Assembly: GCA_945862265.1 (NCBI GenBank)
Contig: CAMAXP010000006.1
Coordinates: 54,576 to 118,575, forward strand
Source: Bordetella parapertussis
GTDB taxonomy: Bacteria; Pseudomonadota; Gammaproteobacteria; Burkholderiales; SG8-39
Length of the DNA: 64,000 nucleotides
Direction of reading: 5' to 3'
The position numbers and the translations under genes were made by a program. Below the pieces are notes generated by a model, which saw only the letters and a program-made list of their open reading frames with translations, was not told where the DNA came from and ran no database searches. How positions within the stretch are numbered: position 1 is the first letter of the stretch; every line of letters starts with the position of its first letter. Positions 9,167 to 17,983 of the stretch are shown here, piece by piece.

Positions 9167-10897
9167 ATGCGTGAAATATCAACCGACATCCTGATCCTCG
9201 GCTCCGGCGGGGCGGGCCTCTTCGCCGCGCTGCACGCGCACCAGGCGAATCCCGGGCTCTCGATCACCGTCGCGGTGAAGGGCCTGCTGGGCAAGTGCGG
9301 CTGCACGCGCATGGTCCAGGGCGGCTACAACGTGGCGCTGGCCGCGGGCGACTCGGTGGAGCGCCATTTCATGGACACGATCGAAGGCGGCAAGTGGCTG
9401 CCCGACCAGGAACTCGCCTGGAAGCTGGTGACGCTGGCGGTCGAGCGCATCCACGAGCTGGAGAACGAGCTCGGCTGCTTTTTCGACCGCAACCCCGACG
9501 GCACCGTCCACCAGAAGGCGTTCGCCGGGCAGACGTTCGACCGCACCGTGCACAAGGGTGACCTGACCGGCATCGAGATCATCAACCGCCTGGCCGAGCA
9601 GGTCTGGGCGAGAAAGATATCCCGGCTCGAGGAGCATCGCGCCGTGGAGCTGGTCAGGACGGCGTCCGGCGACGCGCTGGCCGGTGTGCTGATGATCGAC
9701 ATGCGTACGGGCGAATTCGTGTTCGTCAAAGCCAAGGCCGTCCTGCTCGCCACCGGCGGCGGGCCGACCATGTACAAGTACCACACGCCCTCCGGCGACA
9801 AGAGCTGCGACGGCCTCGGCATGGCGCTGCGCGCGGGGCTCGCCCTGCGCGACATGGAGATGGTGCAGTTCCATCCCACCGGGCTGCTCGCGGGCGCGCA
9901 CACGCGCATGACGGGAACGGTGATCGAGGAGGGCCTGCGCGGGGCGGGCGGCTACCTGCTCGACGGCAGCCGCGAGCGCTTCATGCACAAGTACGACGCC
10001 AAGCTGGAGCGCGCCACGCGCGACATCGTGTCCCGCGCCATGTACAGCGAGATCCGCGCCGGCCGCACCACGCCGCATGGGGGGCTCTACATTTCGATGG
10101 CGCACCTCGGGCCGGCCAACGTCACGAAGCAGTTCAAGGGCATGGTGGAGCGCTGCGCGGACTCCGGGTTCGACCTCGCCGGCGGGCTCGTGGAAGTCGT
10201 GCCCACCGCGCACTACATGATGGGCGGCGTCGAGTTCAATCTTGACTGCACGACCGCGCTGCCGGGCCTGTTCACGGCCGGCGAGGATTCGGGCGGCGTG
10301 CACGGCGCCAACCGCCTCGGCGGCAACGGCGTGGCCAATTCGACGGTGTTCGGCGGCGTGGCCGGGGAATCCATGGCGGCATGGCTGAAGGAGGAGCGCG
10401 GCTTCCGGGCGCCTGACAAGGCCGCGATCGACGCGGCGGTGGCGCGCTGCGAACGGCCGCTGCGCGCCAAGGGCGCTGCGCACGGGAGCCTGGAGCCCCT
10501 GCGCGAAGGGCTGTTCGACCTGATGTGGGACAAGGTCGGCATCATCCGTGACAAGCTCCCCATGACGGAGGCGTTGTCGGCCCTGGACGGCATCGACGCG
10601 GAGCTGGACGCGTACACGCTGTCCGACCACCAGCGCGGGTACAACCTGTCGTGGCACGACTGGATGAACCTGAAGAGCCTGGTGGATGCGAGCCGCGTGA
10701 TCACGCGGGCCGCGCTCGCCCGGGAGGACTCGCGCGGCGCGCACTTCCGCGCGGATTTCCCCGAGGCCGGGCCGCTGGAGACTTCAGCCTATACCAGCGT
10801 CACGATGGATGCGGCCGGCAAGCTCGGGATCGCGATGAAGCCGGTGGCGTTCACGCGCGTGAAGCCGGGGCAGACGCTACTTAAGGACGCGGCTTAA
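9167..10897 (+). CDS. FAD-dependent fumarate reductase / succinate dehydrogenase flavoprotein-like protein, stand-alone
   Basis: A 576-residue flavoprotein of the SdhA/FrdA/NadB superfamily. GSGGAG (12-17) binds FAD. Further family motifs are MVQFHPTGL, RDIVSRAM (active-site Arg region), PTAHYMMGGV, and HGANRLGGNGVANSTVFGG near residue 380. No iron-sulfur or membrane-anchor subunit lies nearby, so this is not an ordinary complex II operon. It could be a soluble fumarate reductase, an aspartate oxidase-like enzyme or an adenylylsulfate-reductase-like flavoprotein. A GAGG lies 9 bp before the ATG. High GC and strong codon bias contrast with the preceding 9 kb. Its stop codon falls in the first copy of a short direct repeat. 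Confidence 0.85.
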   Translation: MREISTDILILGSGGAGLFAALHAHQANPGLSITVAVKGLLGKCGCTRMVQGGYNVALAAGDSVERHFMDTIEGGKWLPDQELAWKLVTLAVERIHELENELGCFFDRNPDGTVHQKAFAGQTFDRTVHKGDLTGIEIINRLAEQVWARKISRLEEHRAVELVRTASGDALAGVLMIDMRTGEFVFVKAKAVLLATGGGPTMYKYHTPSGDKSCDGLGMALRAGLALRDMEMVQFHPTGLLAGAHTRMTGTVIEEGLRGAGGYLLDGSRERFMHKYDAKLERATRDIVSRAMYSEIRAGRTTPHGGLYISMAHLGPANVTKQFKGMVERCADSGFDLAGGLVEVVPTAHYMMGGVEFNLDCTTALPGLFTAGEDSGGVHGANRLGGNGVANSTVFGGVAGESMAAWLKEERGFRAPDKAAIDAAVARCERPLRAKGAAHGSLEPLREGLFDLMWDKVGIIRDKLPMTEALSALDGIDAELDAYTLSDHQRGYNLSWHDWMNLKSLVDASRVITRAALAREDSRGAHFRADFPEAGPLETSAYTSVTMDAAGKLGIAMKPVAFTRVKPGQTLLKDAA

Positions 10898-10958
10898 ATA
10901 CTGCCAAGATCAGGGCAAGGCCCGCGCCAGATCTAAGGAAGCGGGCGAAATACTGCCA
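10896..10958. repeat. short direct repeat (two copies of AAATACTGCCA)
   Basis: AAATACTGCCA occurs at 10896-10906, overlapping the flavoprotein stop, and again at 10948-10958. Similar ATCA(A/G)GGC sequence follows both. The copies are 52 bp apart and lie just before the truncated amidase remnant. They may mark a duplication or recombination scar at the edge of the rearranged segment. No larger mobile element is visible. Confidence 0.5.
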
Positions 10959-11010
10959 TCAAGGCCAGAGCGGCAACTCGGCCAGCCCCGCCGTTTCGTC
11001 CTGTCCGGTC

Positions 11011-11367
11011 ACAGCCACCGATTTCCAACTGGCGGCGTTCAGGCGCGGCGCGCTGTTTCGCACCGTGCAAGGCTGGCTCGAGTGCTACGACGCCGTGCTC
11101 ATGCTGACGCGCACCGCGATTCCGATCGATAACAGCGGCGACACGCTGCCGGAAGTGCGCGCCGGCTGGTTCCCGTACACCATGCCGTTCAATCTGACCG
11201 GACACCCGGCGACCACGCTGCCGGTCGGCCTCGCAGGTGACGGGCTGCTGCTCGCCATGCAACTGGTCGGAAAGTTTCGCGGCGATGCGGATCTGCTCGA
11301 GCTGGCCGCGACACTCGAGGCACGCTGCGGCTGGAACGGCCGCATCTCGGGGCAGGCAAGATTGTAA
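11011..11367 (+). pseudogene. C-terminal remnant of an amidase-signature family enzyme
   Basis: The plus-strand frame reads TDFQLAAFRRGALFRTVQGWLECYDAV, then PFNLTGHPATTLPVGL and LLAMQLVGKFRGDADLLELAATLE, stopping at 11367. This is the last quarter of an amidase (GatA-like) protein: the helical segment before the C-terminus, the NxTGxPA loop and the final alpha/beta end. The Lys-Ser-Ser catalytic part, normally some 350 residues upstream, is absent. The frame upstream runs into unrelated sequence near the direct repeat. A GTG at 11065 could start a 100-residue product, but it would lack the active site. I call it a 5'-deleted pseudogene. Confidence 0.75.
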
Positions 11368-11434
11368 GGCTTACCAGTCCGCTCTTCGCGCGGACTTTGG
11401 GTCGCGCCAGACCCCGAACCGCGATTTTCGATTC

Positions 11435-12409
11435 CTATTCGATGCGCGCGCCGGAGGCCTTGACGACCCTGCTCATTTTCTCAAGATCGCTGCGCAGCAG
11501 TTTGCTGAATTCCTCCGGGCTCATCGCTTTGGGATCGATGCCGAGCTTCGCGAGCCGCTCCAGAATCACGGGGTCGCGCAGCAGTTTTGCCATCGCCTGG
11601 TTGACCTGCTCGACAATCGCCTGCGGCGTGCCCGCCGGGGCGAGCAGGCCGAACCACGATGCAAACTCGTAGCCGGGCAATCCGTCCTCGGATATTGCGG
11701 GGACGCCGGGGAGGAACTTCGAAGGCGAGGTCGCGGTGACGCCGATCAGACGCACTCTGGCGTCGCCCGCCAGCGGAACGGCCACGACATTTGCCGCGAT
11801 GACCGCCTGCACGCGCCCCGCGATGACTTCGTTGACGGCATCGCCTTGACCTTTGAGCGGCACGTGCACAACGTCGATGCCGGAGAGCGCGGAAAAATAG
11901 GCCATCGCCAGATGGTTCGCGCTGCCATTGCCCGCGCTGGCGTAGTTCAGTTTGCCTGGATTGGATTTCGCGTACCGGATAAATTCGGCTACTGTCTTTG
12001 CAGGCACCTGGGCACTGACAATCAGCGCCGAACTCGCGGATCCGATGTGCGCGACTGGCGCGAAGTCCGCGATTGGATCGTAGGAGAGCTTTGGGTAGAG
12101 CGAAGCGTTGATGGTATGGCTAGCGGCCGAGAGGATCATCGTCGTGCCGTCCGGAGCGCTCTTTGCGACCGAGCCGGTACCGACCGTCCCGCCCGCTCCG
12201 GGCCTGTTCTCGACGATCATGCTGTGACCGAGCGCCTGGCCAAGTTCGGCGCCAATCGAGCGTGCAAGGATGTCCTGGACGCCGCCGACCGCGAACGGCA
12301 CGACGATGCGTACCGGTTTTCCTGACGGGAGTTGGGCTGCGGCCGAAAATGCCGCCGACGCGAGGATCAACCACGCCACTAGACGGAACAATGGGAGACG
12401 CACACGCAT
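11435..12409 (-). CDS. Bug-family (TctC-like) periplasmic receptor
   Basis: A 324-residue receptor with a clear signal peptide (MRVRLPLFRLVAWLILASAAFSAAA in outline) and a complete Bug fold: KPVRIVVPFAVGG, IVENRPGAGGTVGT, AKSAPDGTTMIL, and the C-terminal LLAPAGTPQAIVEQVN motif. It is transcribed divergently from the molybdenum-hydroxylase gene at 12498, with 88 bp between starts, so receptor and oxidase may share a substrate. No TctA/TctB membrane partner is present in the window. Binding a carboxylate is a family expectation. The specific ligand is unknown. Confidence 0.93.
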   Translation of the reverse strand: MRVRLPLFRLVAWLILASAAFSAAAQLPSGKPVRIVVPFAVGGVQDILARSIGAELGQALGHSMIVENRPGAGGTVGTGSVAKSAPDGTTMILSAASHTINASLYPKLSYDPIADFAPVAHIGSASSALIVSAQVPAKTVAEFIRYAKSNPGKLNYASAGNGSANHLAMAYFSALSGIDVVHVPLKGQGDAVNEVIAGRVQAVIAANVVAVPLAGDARVRLIGVTATSPSKFLPGVPAISEDGLPGYEFASWFGLLAPAGTPQAIVEQVNQAMAKLLRDPVILERLAKLGIDPKAMSPEEFSKLLRSDLEKMSRVVKASGARIE

Positions 12410-12497
12410 TGCGAGACCTCGAAAGGGTAAGATTCACTATTCATCCTAGCGCAACTTTGAATTTGCATGGCAGAAATCTGGCTTTAGAAACCACATC

Positions 12498-14867
12498 ATG
12501 AGCGCTCACCATTCCTCGGGCATCGGAGCCTCGGTACGCCGGCGCGAGGATGCGCGGTTTCTGACCGGGCGCGGCCGGTACGTCGCCGACCTGGCGATGT
12601 CGCACCAGGCCCATGCCTGCTTTCTGCGCTCGCCCCAAGCCCACGCGAAGATTGTCTCGATCGACACGCGCGCGGCCCGCGCGGCCGAAGGCGTGATCGC
12701 CGTGTACACGGGGCAAGATCTGCTCGAGGGCAACGTCGGCTCGCTGCCTAGCGGGTGGAATGTTCGGCAGCGCGACGGTTCGCCGATGGCAGAGCCGCCG
12801 CACTACCCGCTGGCAGTGGATCGGGTTCGCCATGTAGGCGACCCGGTGGCGGTCGTGATTGCCGAAACGGTCGAGGCTGCGAAGGACGCGACCGAACTGG
12901 TCGAGGTCGAGTACGAGTCGCTGCCGGCGGTAACGGACGCGATATCCGCGGCAGCGGACGGGGCGCCCGTGGTCTGGCCTCAGGCCCGCAACAATGTCTG
13001 CACGGACTGGGAAATCGGCGATGCTACTGCGGTCGAAGCTGCGTTCCGCAATGCCGTTCACACGGTATCGCTGCAGTTGGTCAACAATCGTCTGATCCAG
13101 AACCCGATTGAACCGCGCGCGGCCATCGCACACTTCGAACGGACGACCGGCCAGCACACGCTTTACACCACCAGTCAGAACCCGCACACCGTACGCTCCA
13201 CGATCGCGGCCTTCGTGCTTCGCGTTCCGGAGCACTTCCTGCGCGTGGTATCGCCCGATGTGGGCGGTGGATTCGGCGCCAAGATTCCCGTCTACCCGGA
13301 AGAAGCCACCCTCAGCTGGGCCGCCTCGCGCATCGATCGGCCGGTCAAATGGGTGGCCGAGCGCGCGGAGAGTTTCGTGACGGATGCCCAAGGCCGCGAC
13401 CACGTCACACAGGCATCCCTTGCACTCGACGGGGAAGGCCGCTTTCTCGCGCTGCGTGTCGTGACCCATGCGAACGTCGGCGCGTACCTTTACGGCGGCA
13501 GCGCAGCGATCCCCACGCATTACTACGCCCCGCTGCTATCGGGCGTTTATCGCATCGCCGCGATCCACGCGAACGTAAAGCTCGTGTTCACCAATACGGT
13601 GACGGTGGATGCGTATCGTGGCGCAGGTCGACCCGAGGCGACGTATGTTCTAGAGCGCCTCGTCGACCTTGCCGCGCGGAGCCTGAAAATCGACCGTATT
13701 GAAATCCGCCGCCGAAATTTCATCCCGCGCGAGGCATTTCCGTACCAGACGCCCCTGGGCATCGAATACGACACCGGCGACCACGAGGCAACGCTTGCGC
13801 GCGCGCTCGAACTCGCCGATTGGGGTGGCTTCGCCGGCCGTCGCGCTGCATCGAAGGCCGCAGGCAAACTGCGCGGCATCGGCATATCGACGTACGTCGA
13901 AATCGCCGGCGGCGTCCCGTCGCGCGTGCTTGGGCAGATCGGCGGGCGCGGCGGCCGGTCCGAGTCGGCGCTGGTCCGGGTGCATCCTTCGGGCGGCGTC
14001 ACGATATTCAGCGGATCGCACAGCCACGGCCAGGGCCATGAGACGGCATTCGCACAGATCGTGTGCGATCGGCTCAACCTGCCGTTCGAGATGGTGCGGA
14101 TCGTTCAGGGCGACACCGATCTGGTGCCCTACGGCCGCGGCACGGCCGCTTCACGGTCGCTGGTGCTTGGCGGATCGGCCATCGTGCGAGCGATCGAGCG
14201 CGTCATCGAAAAGGGCTGCCGGATCGCCGGACAACTGCTCGAGGCCGCGGAAACGGACGTGGTGTTCGAGAATGCCCGCTTCCGCATCGCCGGCTCGGAT
14301 CGATCGATATCCTTTTCCGATGTTGCGCGCGCCGCGTATAGCGGCCACGGCTTCGCTTCCGACGCGGTCGAACACGGACTGGAGGCTTCCGCGTTCTACG
14401 ATCCGGTCAATTGGACATTTCCCGGCGGATGCCATGTCTGCGAGTTGGAGGTCGACCCGGAAACAGGCACGGTGCGCATTGATCGCATTGTGGCCGTGGA
14501 CGATGTCGGGACCGTCATCAATCCGATGATTGTCGAAGGCCAGATCCACGGCGGTCTTGCGCAGGGAATCGGACAGGCATTGCTCGAGAAAGCGTGCTAC
14601 GACGAGGCCGGGCAGTTGCTCTCCGGATCGTTCATGGATTACTGCATGCCGCGTGCGGACGATCTGCCCGTGTTCGCGGTGGATACCTGTACAACGCCTT
14701 GCCTGCACAATCCGCTCAATGCGAAGGGGTGCGCCGAGGTCGGGTCGGTCGGAATTCCCCCAGCCATCGTCAATGCCGCAATCGATGCCCTCGGTGTGGA
14801 GCATCTCGATATGCCGCTCACGCCGGAGACAGTCTGGCGCGCGCTGCGAAAGAACCAATCGCCGTAG
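12498..14867 (+). CDS. xanthine dehydrogenase/CoxL-family molybdopterin-binding large subunit, orphan
   Basis: A 789-residue molybdenum hydroxylase subunit of the xanthine dehydrogenase/aldehyde oxidase superfamily. It opens with an a/b hammerhead domain (RREDARFLTGRGRYVAD). Moco-binding motifs follow: VGGGFGAKI, AYRGAGRPEATYVLERL, GQGHETAFAQI, and KGCAEVGSVGIPP, whose Glu is the expected catalytic base. AYRGAGRPE, rather than AYRCSFR, excludes true CO dehydrogenase. The usual [2Fe-2S] and FAD subunit genes are missing on both sides, so partners must be elsewhere or lost. It is divergent from a Bug receptor. Its last codons overlap a degraded enoyl-CoA hydratase frame, marking a junction at about 14850. 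Confidence 0.9.
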   Translation: MSAHHSSGIGASVRRREDARFLTGRGRYVADLAMSHQAHACFLRSPQAHAKIVSIDTRAARAAEGVIAVYTGQDLLEGNVGSLPSGWNVRQRDGSPMAEPPHYPLAVDRVRHVGDPVAVVIAETVEAAKDATELVEVEYESLPAVTDAISAAADGAPVVWPQARNNVCTDWEIGDATAVEAAFRNAVHTVSLQLVNNRLIQNPIEPRAAIAHFERTTGQHTLYTTSQNPHTVRSTIAAFVLRVPEHFLRVVSPDVGGGFGAKIPVYPEEATLSWAASRIDRPVKWVAERAESFVTDAQGRDHVTQASLALDGEGRFLALRVVTHANVGAYLYGGSAAIPTHYYAPLLSGVYRIAAIHANVKLVFTNTVTVDAYRGAGRPEATYVLERLVDLAARSLKIDRIEIRRRNFIPREAFPYQTPLGIEYDTGDHEATLARALELADWGGFAGRRAASKAAGKLRGIGISTYVEIAGGVPSRVLGQIGGRGGRSESALVRVHPSGGVTIFSGSHSHGQGHETAFAQIVCDRLNLPFEMVRIVQGDTDLVPYGRGTAASRSLVLGGSAIVRAIERVIEKGCRIAGQLLEAAETDVVFENARFRIAGSDRSISFSDVARAAYSGHGFASDAVEHGLEASAFYDPVNWTFPGGCHVCELEVDPETGTVRIDRIVAVDDVGTVINPMIVEGQIHGGLAQGIGQALLEKACYDEAGQLLSGSFMDYCMPRADDLPVFAVDTCTTPCLHNPLNAKGCAEVGSVGIPPAIVNAAIDALGVEHLDMPLTPETVWRALRKNQSP

Positions 14868-15181
14868 CCAACTGCATCGACGGCGGCGTGGCCGTGGCGC
14901 TGGGCTGCGACCTGCGCATCGCGGCGGAAGGCGCGAAGTTCGGCGTGCCGGCGGCGGAGCTGGAGGCGTATGTGCGCGAGATGGCCGCGGGCATCGCCGC
15001 CAACGCGCCGCTCACCGTGGGTTCGATCAAGACGCTGGTCGACGAGGCAGTGAAGGACGCGGCCGCCCGCGACATGACGCTGTGCCGGCAGGTGGTGGAC
15101 CGGTGCTTCGCCAGCGAGGACTACGTCGAGGGGCGCACGGCCTTCATGGAGAAGAGGAAGCCCGCGTTCAAGGGGCGCTGA
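14849..15181 (+). pseudogene. enoyl-CoA hydratase/isomerase remnant with 5' truncation and internal deletion
   Basis: The frame reads KEPIAVANCIDGGVAVALGCDLRIAA, then GAKFGVPAAELEAYVREMAAG, then IAANAPLTVGSIKTLV and ends FMEKRKPAFKGR. The first part matches the crotonase oxyanion loop and CDLRIA motif. The last part matches the C-terminal third. Between FGVPAA and ELEAYV about 60-70 residues, including the second catalytic Glu region, are missing. The N-terminal third is also gone, replaced by the end of the upstream molybdoenzyme gene. It cannot be an active hydratase. It lies downstream of the molybdenum enzyme and upstream of the convergent pilin gene. Confidence 0.8.
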
Positions 15182-15188
15182 TTCCGGC

Positions 15189-15713
15189 CTACGGCCGGCA
15201 GGCCACCGGGAGCCATGCCTCCGGGATGTCGGTGGCGTTGGCGCCCGCGATGGTCAGGCCGTTCGGGATCCTGCCCATCCCGCAGATCCACGAGATCGGC
15301 ACCTGCGGGGCATCGGGCACGTAGCCCGGGCGGAGCGTGACCTTCTTGCCCTTGATGTTGCTGACCGCGAGGTTGCCGAAGACCAGCGTGATCACGCCGT
15401 CGGTCACGGTGCCCGAAACGATGTAATTCCCGATGACCTTCTCCGGGGGCGGGATCCCTGCGCCCACGTTGTCCTTGGGCAGCACGCCGGTCAGCGTGTA
15501 GGCCGCCGACACGCCGCGCTGCATGAACTCGGCGAACGCCACGCCCTCCTTCACCTGCTGCTGGACGTTGCGCTCGATGTACAGCGGCAGCGTCATCATC
15601 GCGAGGATCGCGACGATGCCGAGCACGAACACCATCTCCACGAGCGTGAAGCCGGCGGCGCGCTTCAGAGGCTGGGCGGATTGCCTCGCTGCCGCCCTGC
15701 CGGGTCGTGGCAA
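15189..15713 (-). CDS. type IV pilin-like protein (PilA/PilE family)
   Basis: About 174 residues. The prepilin motif is G-FTLVEM followed by a hydrophobic helix (VFVLGIVAILAMMTLPLYI), typical of type IV pilins with Glu5. The globular part ends in a Cys-bounded D-region: a first Cys in WICGMG and a second in LPVACRP. The leader from the ATG at 15713 is about 21 residues, longer than the usual 6-10, so an internal non-ATG start is possible. It would be cleaved by PilD and assembled at the inner membrane. It lies 46 bp after the thioesterase gene on the same strand, probably as an independent unit. No other pilus gene is nearby. Confidence 0.8.
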   Translation of the reverse strand: MPRPGRAAARQSAQPLKRAAGFTLVEMVFVLGIVAILAMMTLPLYIERNVQQQVKEGVAFAEFMQRGVSAAYTLTGVLPKDNVGAGIPPPEKVIGNYIVSGTVTDGVITLVFGNLAVSNIKGKKVTLRPGYVPDAPQVPISWICGMGRIPNGLTIAGANATDIPEAWLPVACRP

Positions 15714-15759
15714 GGCGTTCAGGCCGGCGCAACCGCGAAGGCTGTTTCCTGCAGGGATC

Positions 15760-16173
15760 TCATTGCTTCGGGATCGCTCGCGGCTGGCCGTTTGGGTCGA
15801 TCGCGACGTAGGTCAGCGTCGCTTCGGTGACCTTGACCACTTTCGGGTCCGAGGGCCGGCGCTCGGCGTAGACCTCGACGTTGACCGTGACCGAGGTTTT
15901 GCCGATGCGCACGATGTCGGCGTAGAACGAGACCAGGTCGCCGATCTGCACGGGCTGCTTGAACACGAACGAGTTCACCGCCACCGTGGCCACGCGGCCG
16001 CGCGCGACGCGCCCGGCCACCGTGCCGCCGGCGATGTCGACCTGCGACATGATCCAGCCGCCGAAGATGTCGCCGTTGTGGTTGGCGTCGGCCGGCATCG
16101 GCACCACGCGCAGCGCCGCGTGCCGGCCCTTGGGCAGCGCCAGGTTGGGCGGCTGGTGGGAGGCCTTGCCCAT
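15760..16173 (-). CDS. yciA: acyl-CoA thioesterase, YciA-type hotdog protein
   Basis: A 137-residue single hotdog-fold thioesterase. The family signature PADANHNGDIFGGWIMSQVDIAGG (near residues 27-50) contains the catalytic Asp in NGDIFGGW. A later VNSFVFKQPVQIGDLVSF strand completes the hotdog. It hydrolyses acyl-CoA to free acid and CoA. It begins one base after the stop of the acyl-CoA ligase gene and is the last metabolic gene of the beta-oxidation operon, where it could release CoA from stalled intermediates. The symbol is by family resemblance. Confidence 0.88.
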   Translation of the reverse strand: MGKASHQPPNLALPKGRHAALRVVPMPADANHNGDIFGGWIMSQVDIAGGTVAGRVARGRVATVAVNSFVFKQPVQIGDLVSFYADIVRIGKTSVTVNVEVYAERRPSDPKVVKVTEATLTYVAIDPNGQPRAIPKQ

Positions 16174-16174
16174 G

Positions 16175-17965
16175 TCAGTGTCCCGTATACACGCGCGCGA
16201 GGTCGTCCGCGCTGCGGTCGATGATCTGCGCCCGCCGGGTCTTCAGCGTCGGCGTGAGCAGGCCGTTTTCGACGCTCCACGGCTCGAGCGACAGCGCCGC
16301 GCGGCGGACCTGCGCGTAGCCCGGGAAGGGGCGCATGCGCGCCGCGATGCGCTCGAGGACGAGCTTTTCCGCGCCGGGCGAGGCGAGGACCGCAGGGTCC
16401 ACGCCGGCGGCCTGCGCGGCTTCCTGCCAGCGCGCGGGGTTCAGCACCACCAGCGCCGCGAGGAACGACTTGCCCTCGCCCACGACCATCACCTGCTCGA
16501 ACAGGCTGTCGCCGAGGATCGCCTCCTCGATGTCGCCGGGCGGCATCTTTTCGCCGTTGGCCAGCACGATGATGTCCTTGATGCGGCCCGTGAGGTACAC
16601 ATGGCCGCTCGCGTCGATGCGCGCCACGTCGCCCGTGTGCAGCCAGCCGTCCCGTAGCGTCACTGCCGTGGCCTGCGGGTTGTTCCAGTAGCCCATCATC
16701 ACGTTCGGCCCGCGCGCGAGCAGCTCGCCGTTCTCCGCGATGCGGATTTCGACGTTCGGGATCGGCTTGCCCACCGAGCCGGGCATGTTGTCGTCCTGCG
16801 AGTTGGTGGTGATCACCGGGCTCGACTCGGTCATGCCGTAGCCCTGGATCAGCGGCAGGCCCAGGCCGATGAAGACCCGCGCGATGTCCGGCGCGAGCGC
16901 CGCGCCTCCTGCCCCGGACGAGCGCAGGCGTCCGCCCAGCTTGACGAGCACCTTGTCGGCGACCAGTCGCTTCAGGATGGGCCAGAGCAGGAAGGAAGCC
17001 TTCCACGGCCCGCGGCCCTGGGCGTACTCAAAGCGCGCGTATCCGATCTCCACCGTGCGGTGGAAGAGCTTGCGCTTGCCTTCCGGGGCTTCGTCGAGTT
17101 TCGCCTTTACCGCCGCCCAGACGCGCTCGTAGATGCGCGGGACCGCATGGAAGACGGTGGGCCTCACACTCTGCAGGTCCTCGCCCAGCAGCGGGATCGA
17201 GCGCGCATAGGTGGTCTTGAATCCGACCATCACCCCCATGTAATAGCCGACGTTGCGCTCGAACACATGCGACAGCGGCAGGAAGGAGAGGAATTCATCG
17301 TCCTCGGAAATGTCCGAACGCGTCAGCGCATCGCGGCAGTTCGAGAGCAGGTTGTCGTGCGACAGCATCACGCCCTTGGGCCGGCCGGTGGTGCCGCTCG
17401 TGTAGATGATCGAGGCCAGGCGCTTCGCGTCGTCCGTGACGTGACGGTTGACGCCGGCTTCCGGCAGCCATTCGGCCACCGACTTCACCCGCGGATCGCC
17501 GAAGGGCGCGCCCGAGGGGTTCAGCACCAGGATGCGCTCCACGCCAGGGAGGTCGATCTTCAGTACGCGAAACTGGTCCCACTGCTCCTGGGTATCGAAC
17601 AGCACCAGGCGCGCGCTGCAGTCGGCGAGGATGTAGGCGACGTTGTCGGGGCGGTCGACGGTGTAGAGCGGCACCGTGACGAGGCCCTCGCCGTAGGCCG
17701 CCTGGTCGAACATCACCCATTCGGGGGAGTTGCGCTGCATCAGCGCGACGCGGTCGCCGGGATTCAGGCCCTCTTGCGCGAACCCGGCCTGCCAGCGGCC
17801 GATGGCCGTGTACATCTCGGCCCAGGTGCGCGGGCGCCAGCGGCCGGTGTTGGCGTTGAAGTCGACGTAGGCGGCGCGGTCCGCAGAGCGCTTCGCGCGC
17901 TCACGGAACAAGCCGTCCAGGGTTTTTGCATCCTCATAGCGGATCCGGCCCGTGCCTGCGCCCAT
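16175..17965 (-). CDS. fadD: long-chain acyl-CoA synthetase (AMP-forming), FadD15-like
   Basis: A 596-residue ANL-superfamily ligase activating fatty acids with ATP and CoA. The P-loop is YTSGTTGRPKGVML near residue 190. Next come the aromatic/substrate region YGMTESSPVITTN, the D-motif GWLHTGDVARID, and the hinge GRIKDIIVLANGEKMPP. It has the length and N-terminus (YEDAKTLDGLFRERA) of FadD15-type long-chain ligases rather than E. coli FadD. It lies 18 bp after the hydratase/dehydrogenase gene and 1 bp before the thioesterase, so it is part of the psrA-fad operon. Membrane association is likely peripheral. Confidence 0.9.
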   Translation of the reverse strand: MGAGTGRIRYEDAKTLDGLFRERAKRSADRAAYVDFNANTGRWRPRTWAEMYTAIGRWQAGFAQEGLNPGDRVALMQRNSPEWVMFDQAAYGEGLVTVPLYTVDRPDNVAYILADCSARLVLFDTQEQWDQFRVLKIDLPGVERILVLNPSGAPFGDPRVKSVAEWLPEAGVNRHVTDDAKRLASIIYTSGTTGRPKGVMLSHDNLLSNCRDALTRSDISEDDEFLSFLPLSHVFERNVGYYMGVMVGFKTTYARSIPLLGEDLQSVRPTVFHAVPRIYERVWAAVKAKLDEAPEGKRKLFHRTVEIGYARFEYAQGRGPWKASFLLWPILKRLVADKVLVKLGGRLRSSGAGGAALAPDIARVFIGLGLPLIQGYGMTESSPVITTNSQDDNMPGSVGKPIPNVEIRIAENGELLARGPNVMMGYWNNPQATAVTLRDGWLHTGDVARIDASGHVYLTGRIKDIIVLANGEKMPPGDIEEAILGDSLFEQVMVVGEGKSFLAALVVLNPARWQEAAQAAGVDPAVLASPGAEKLVLERIAARMRPFPGYAQVRRAALSLEPWSVENGLLTPTLKTRRAQIIDRSADDLARVYTGH

Positions 17966-17983
17966 GCTGTCTCCCGTATGGTT

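Noticed and set aside
7902..9182. 426-residue minus-strand frame across the ABC permease and the gene-free gap 8910-9166
   Set aside because: Lacks a family, overlaps the permease, and its translation is basic and low in hydrophobic structure.
9179..10744. 521-residue open frame on the minus strand opposite the flavoprotein gene
   Set aside because: Low-complexity Arg/His/Val-rich translation caused by GC-rich codon bias of the real plus-strand gene, with no domain.
12498..14867. Aerobic carbon-monoxide dehydrogenase large subunit
   Set aside because: The active-site loop reads AYRGAGRPE rather than the AYRCSFR of true CO dehydrogenase, and the medium and small subunits are missing.
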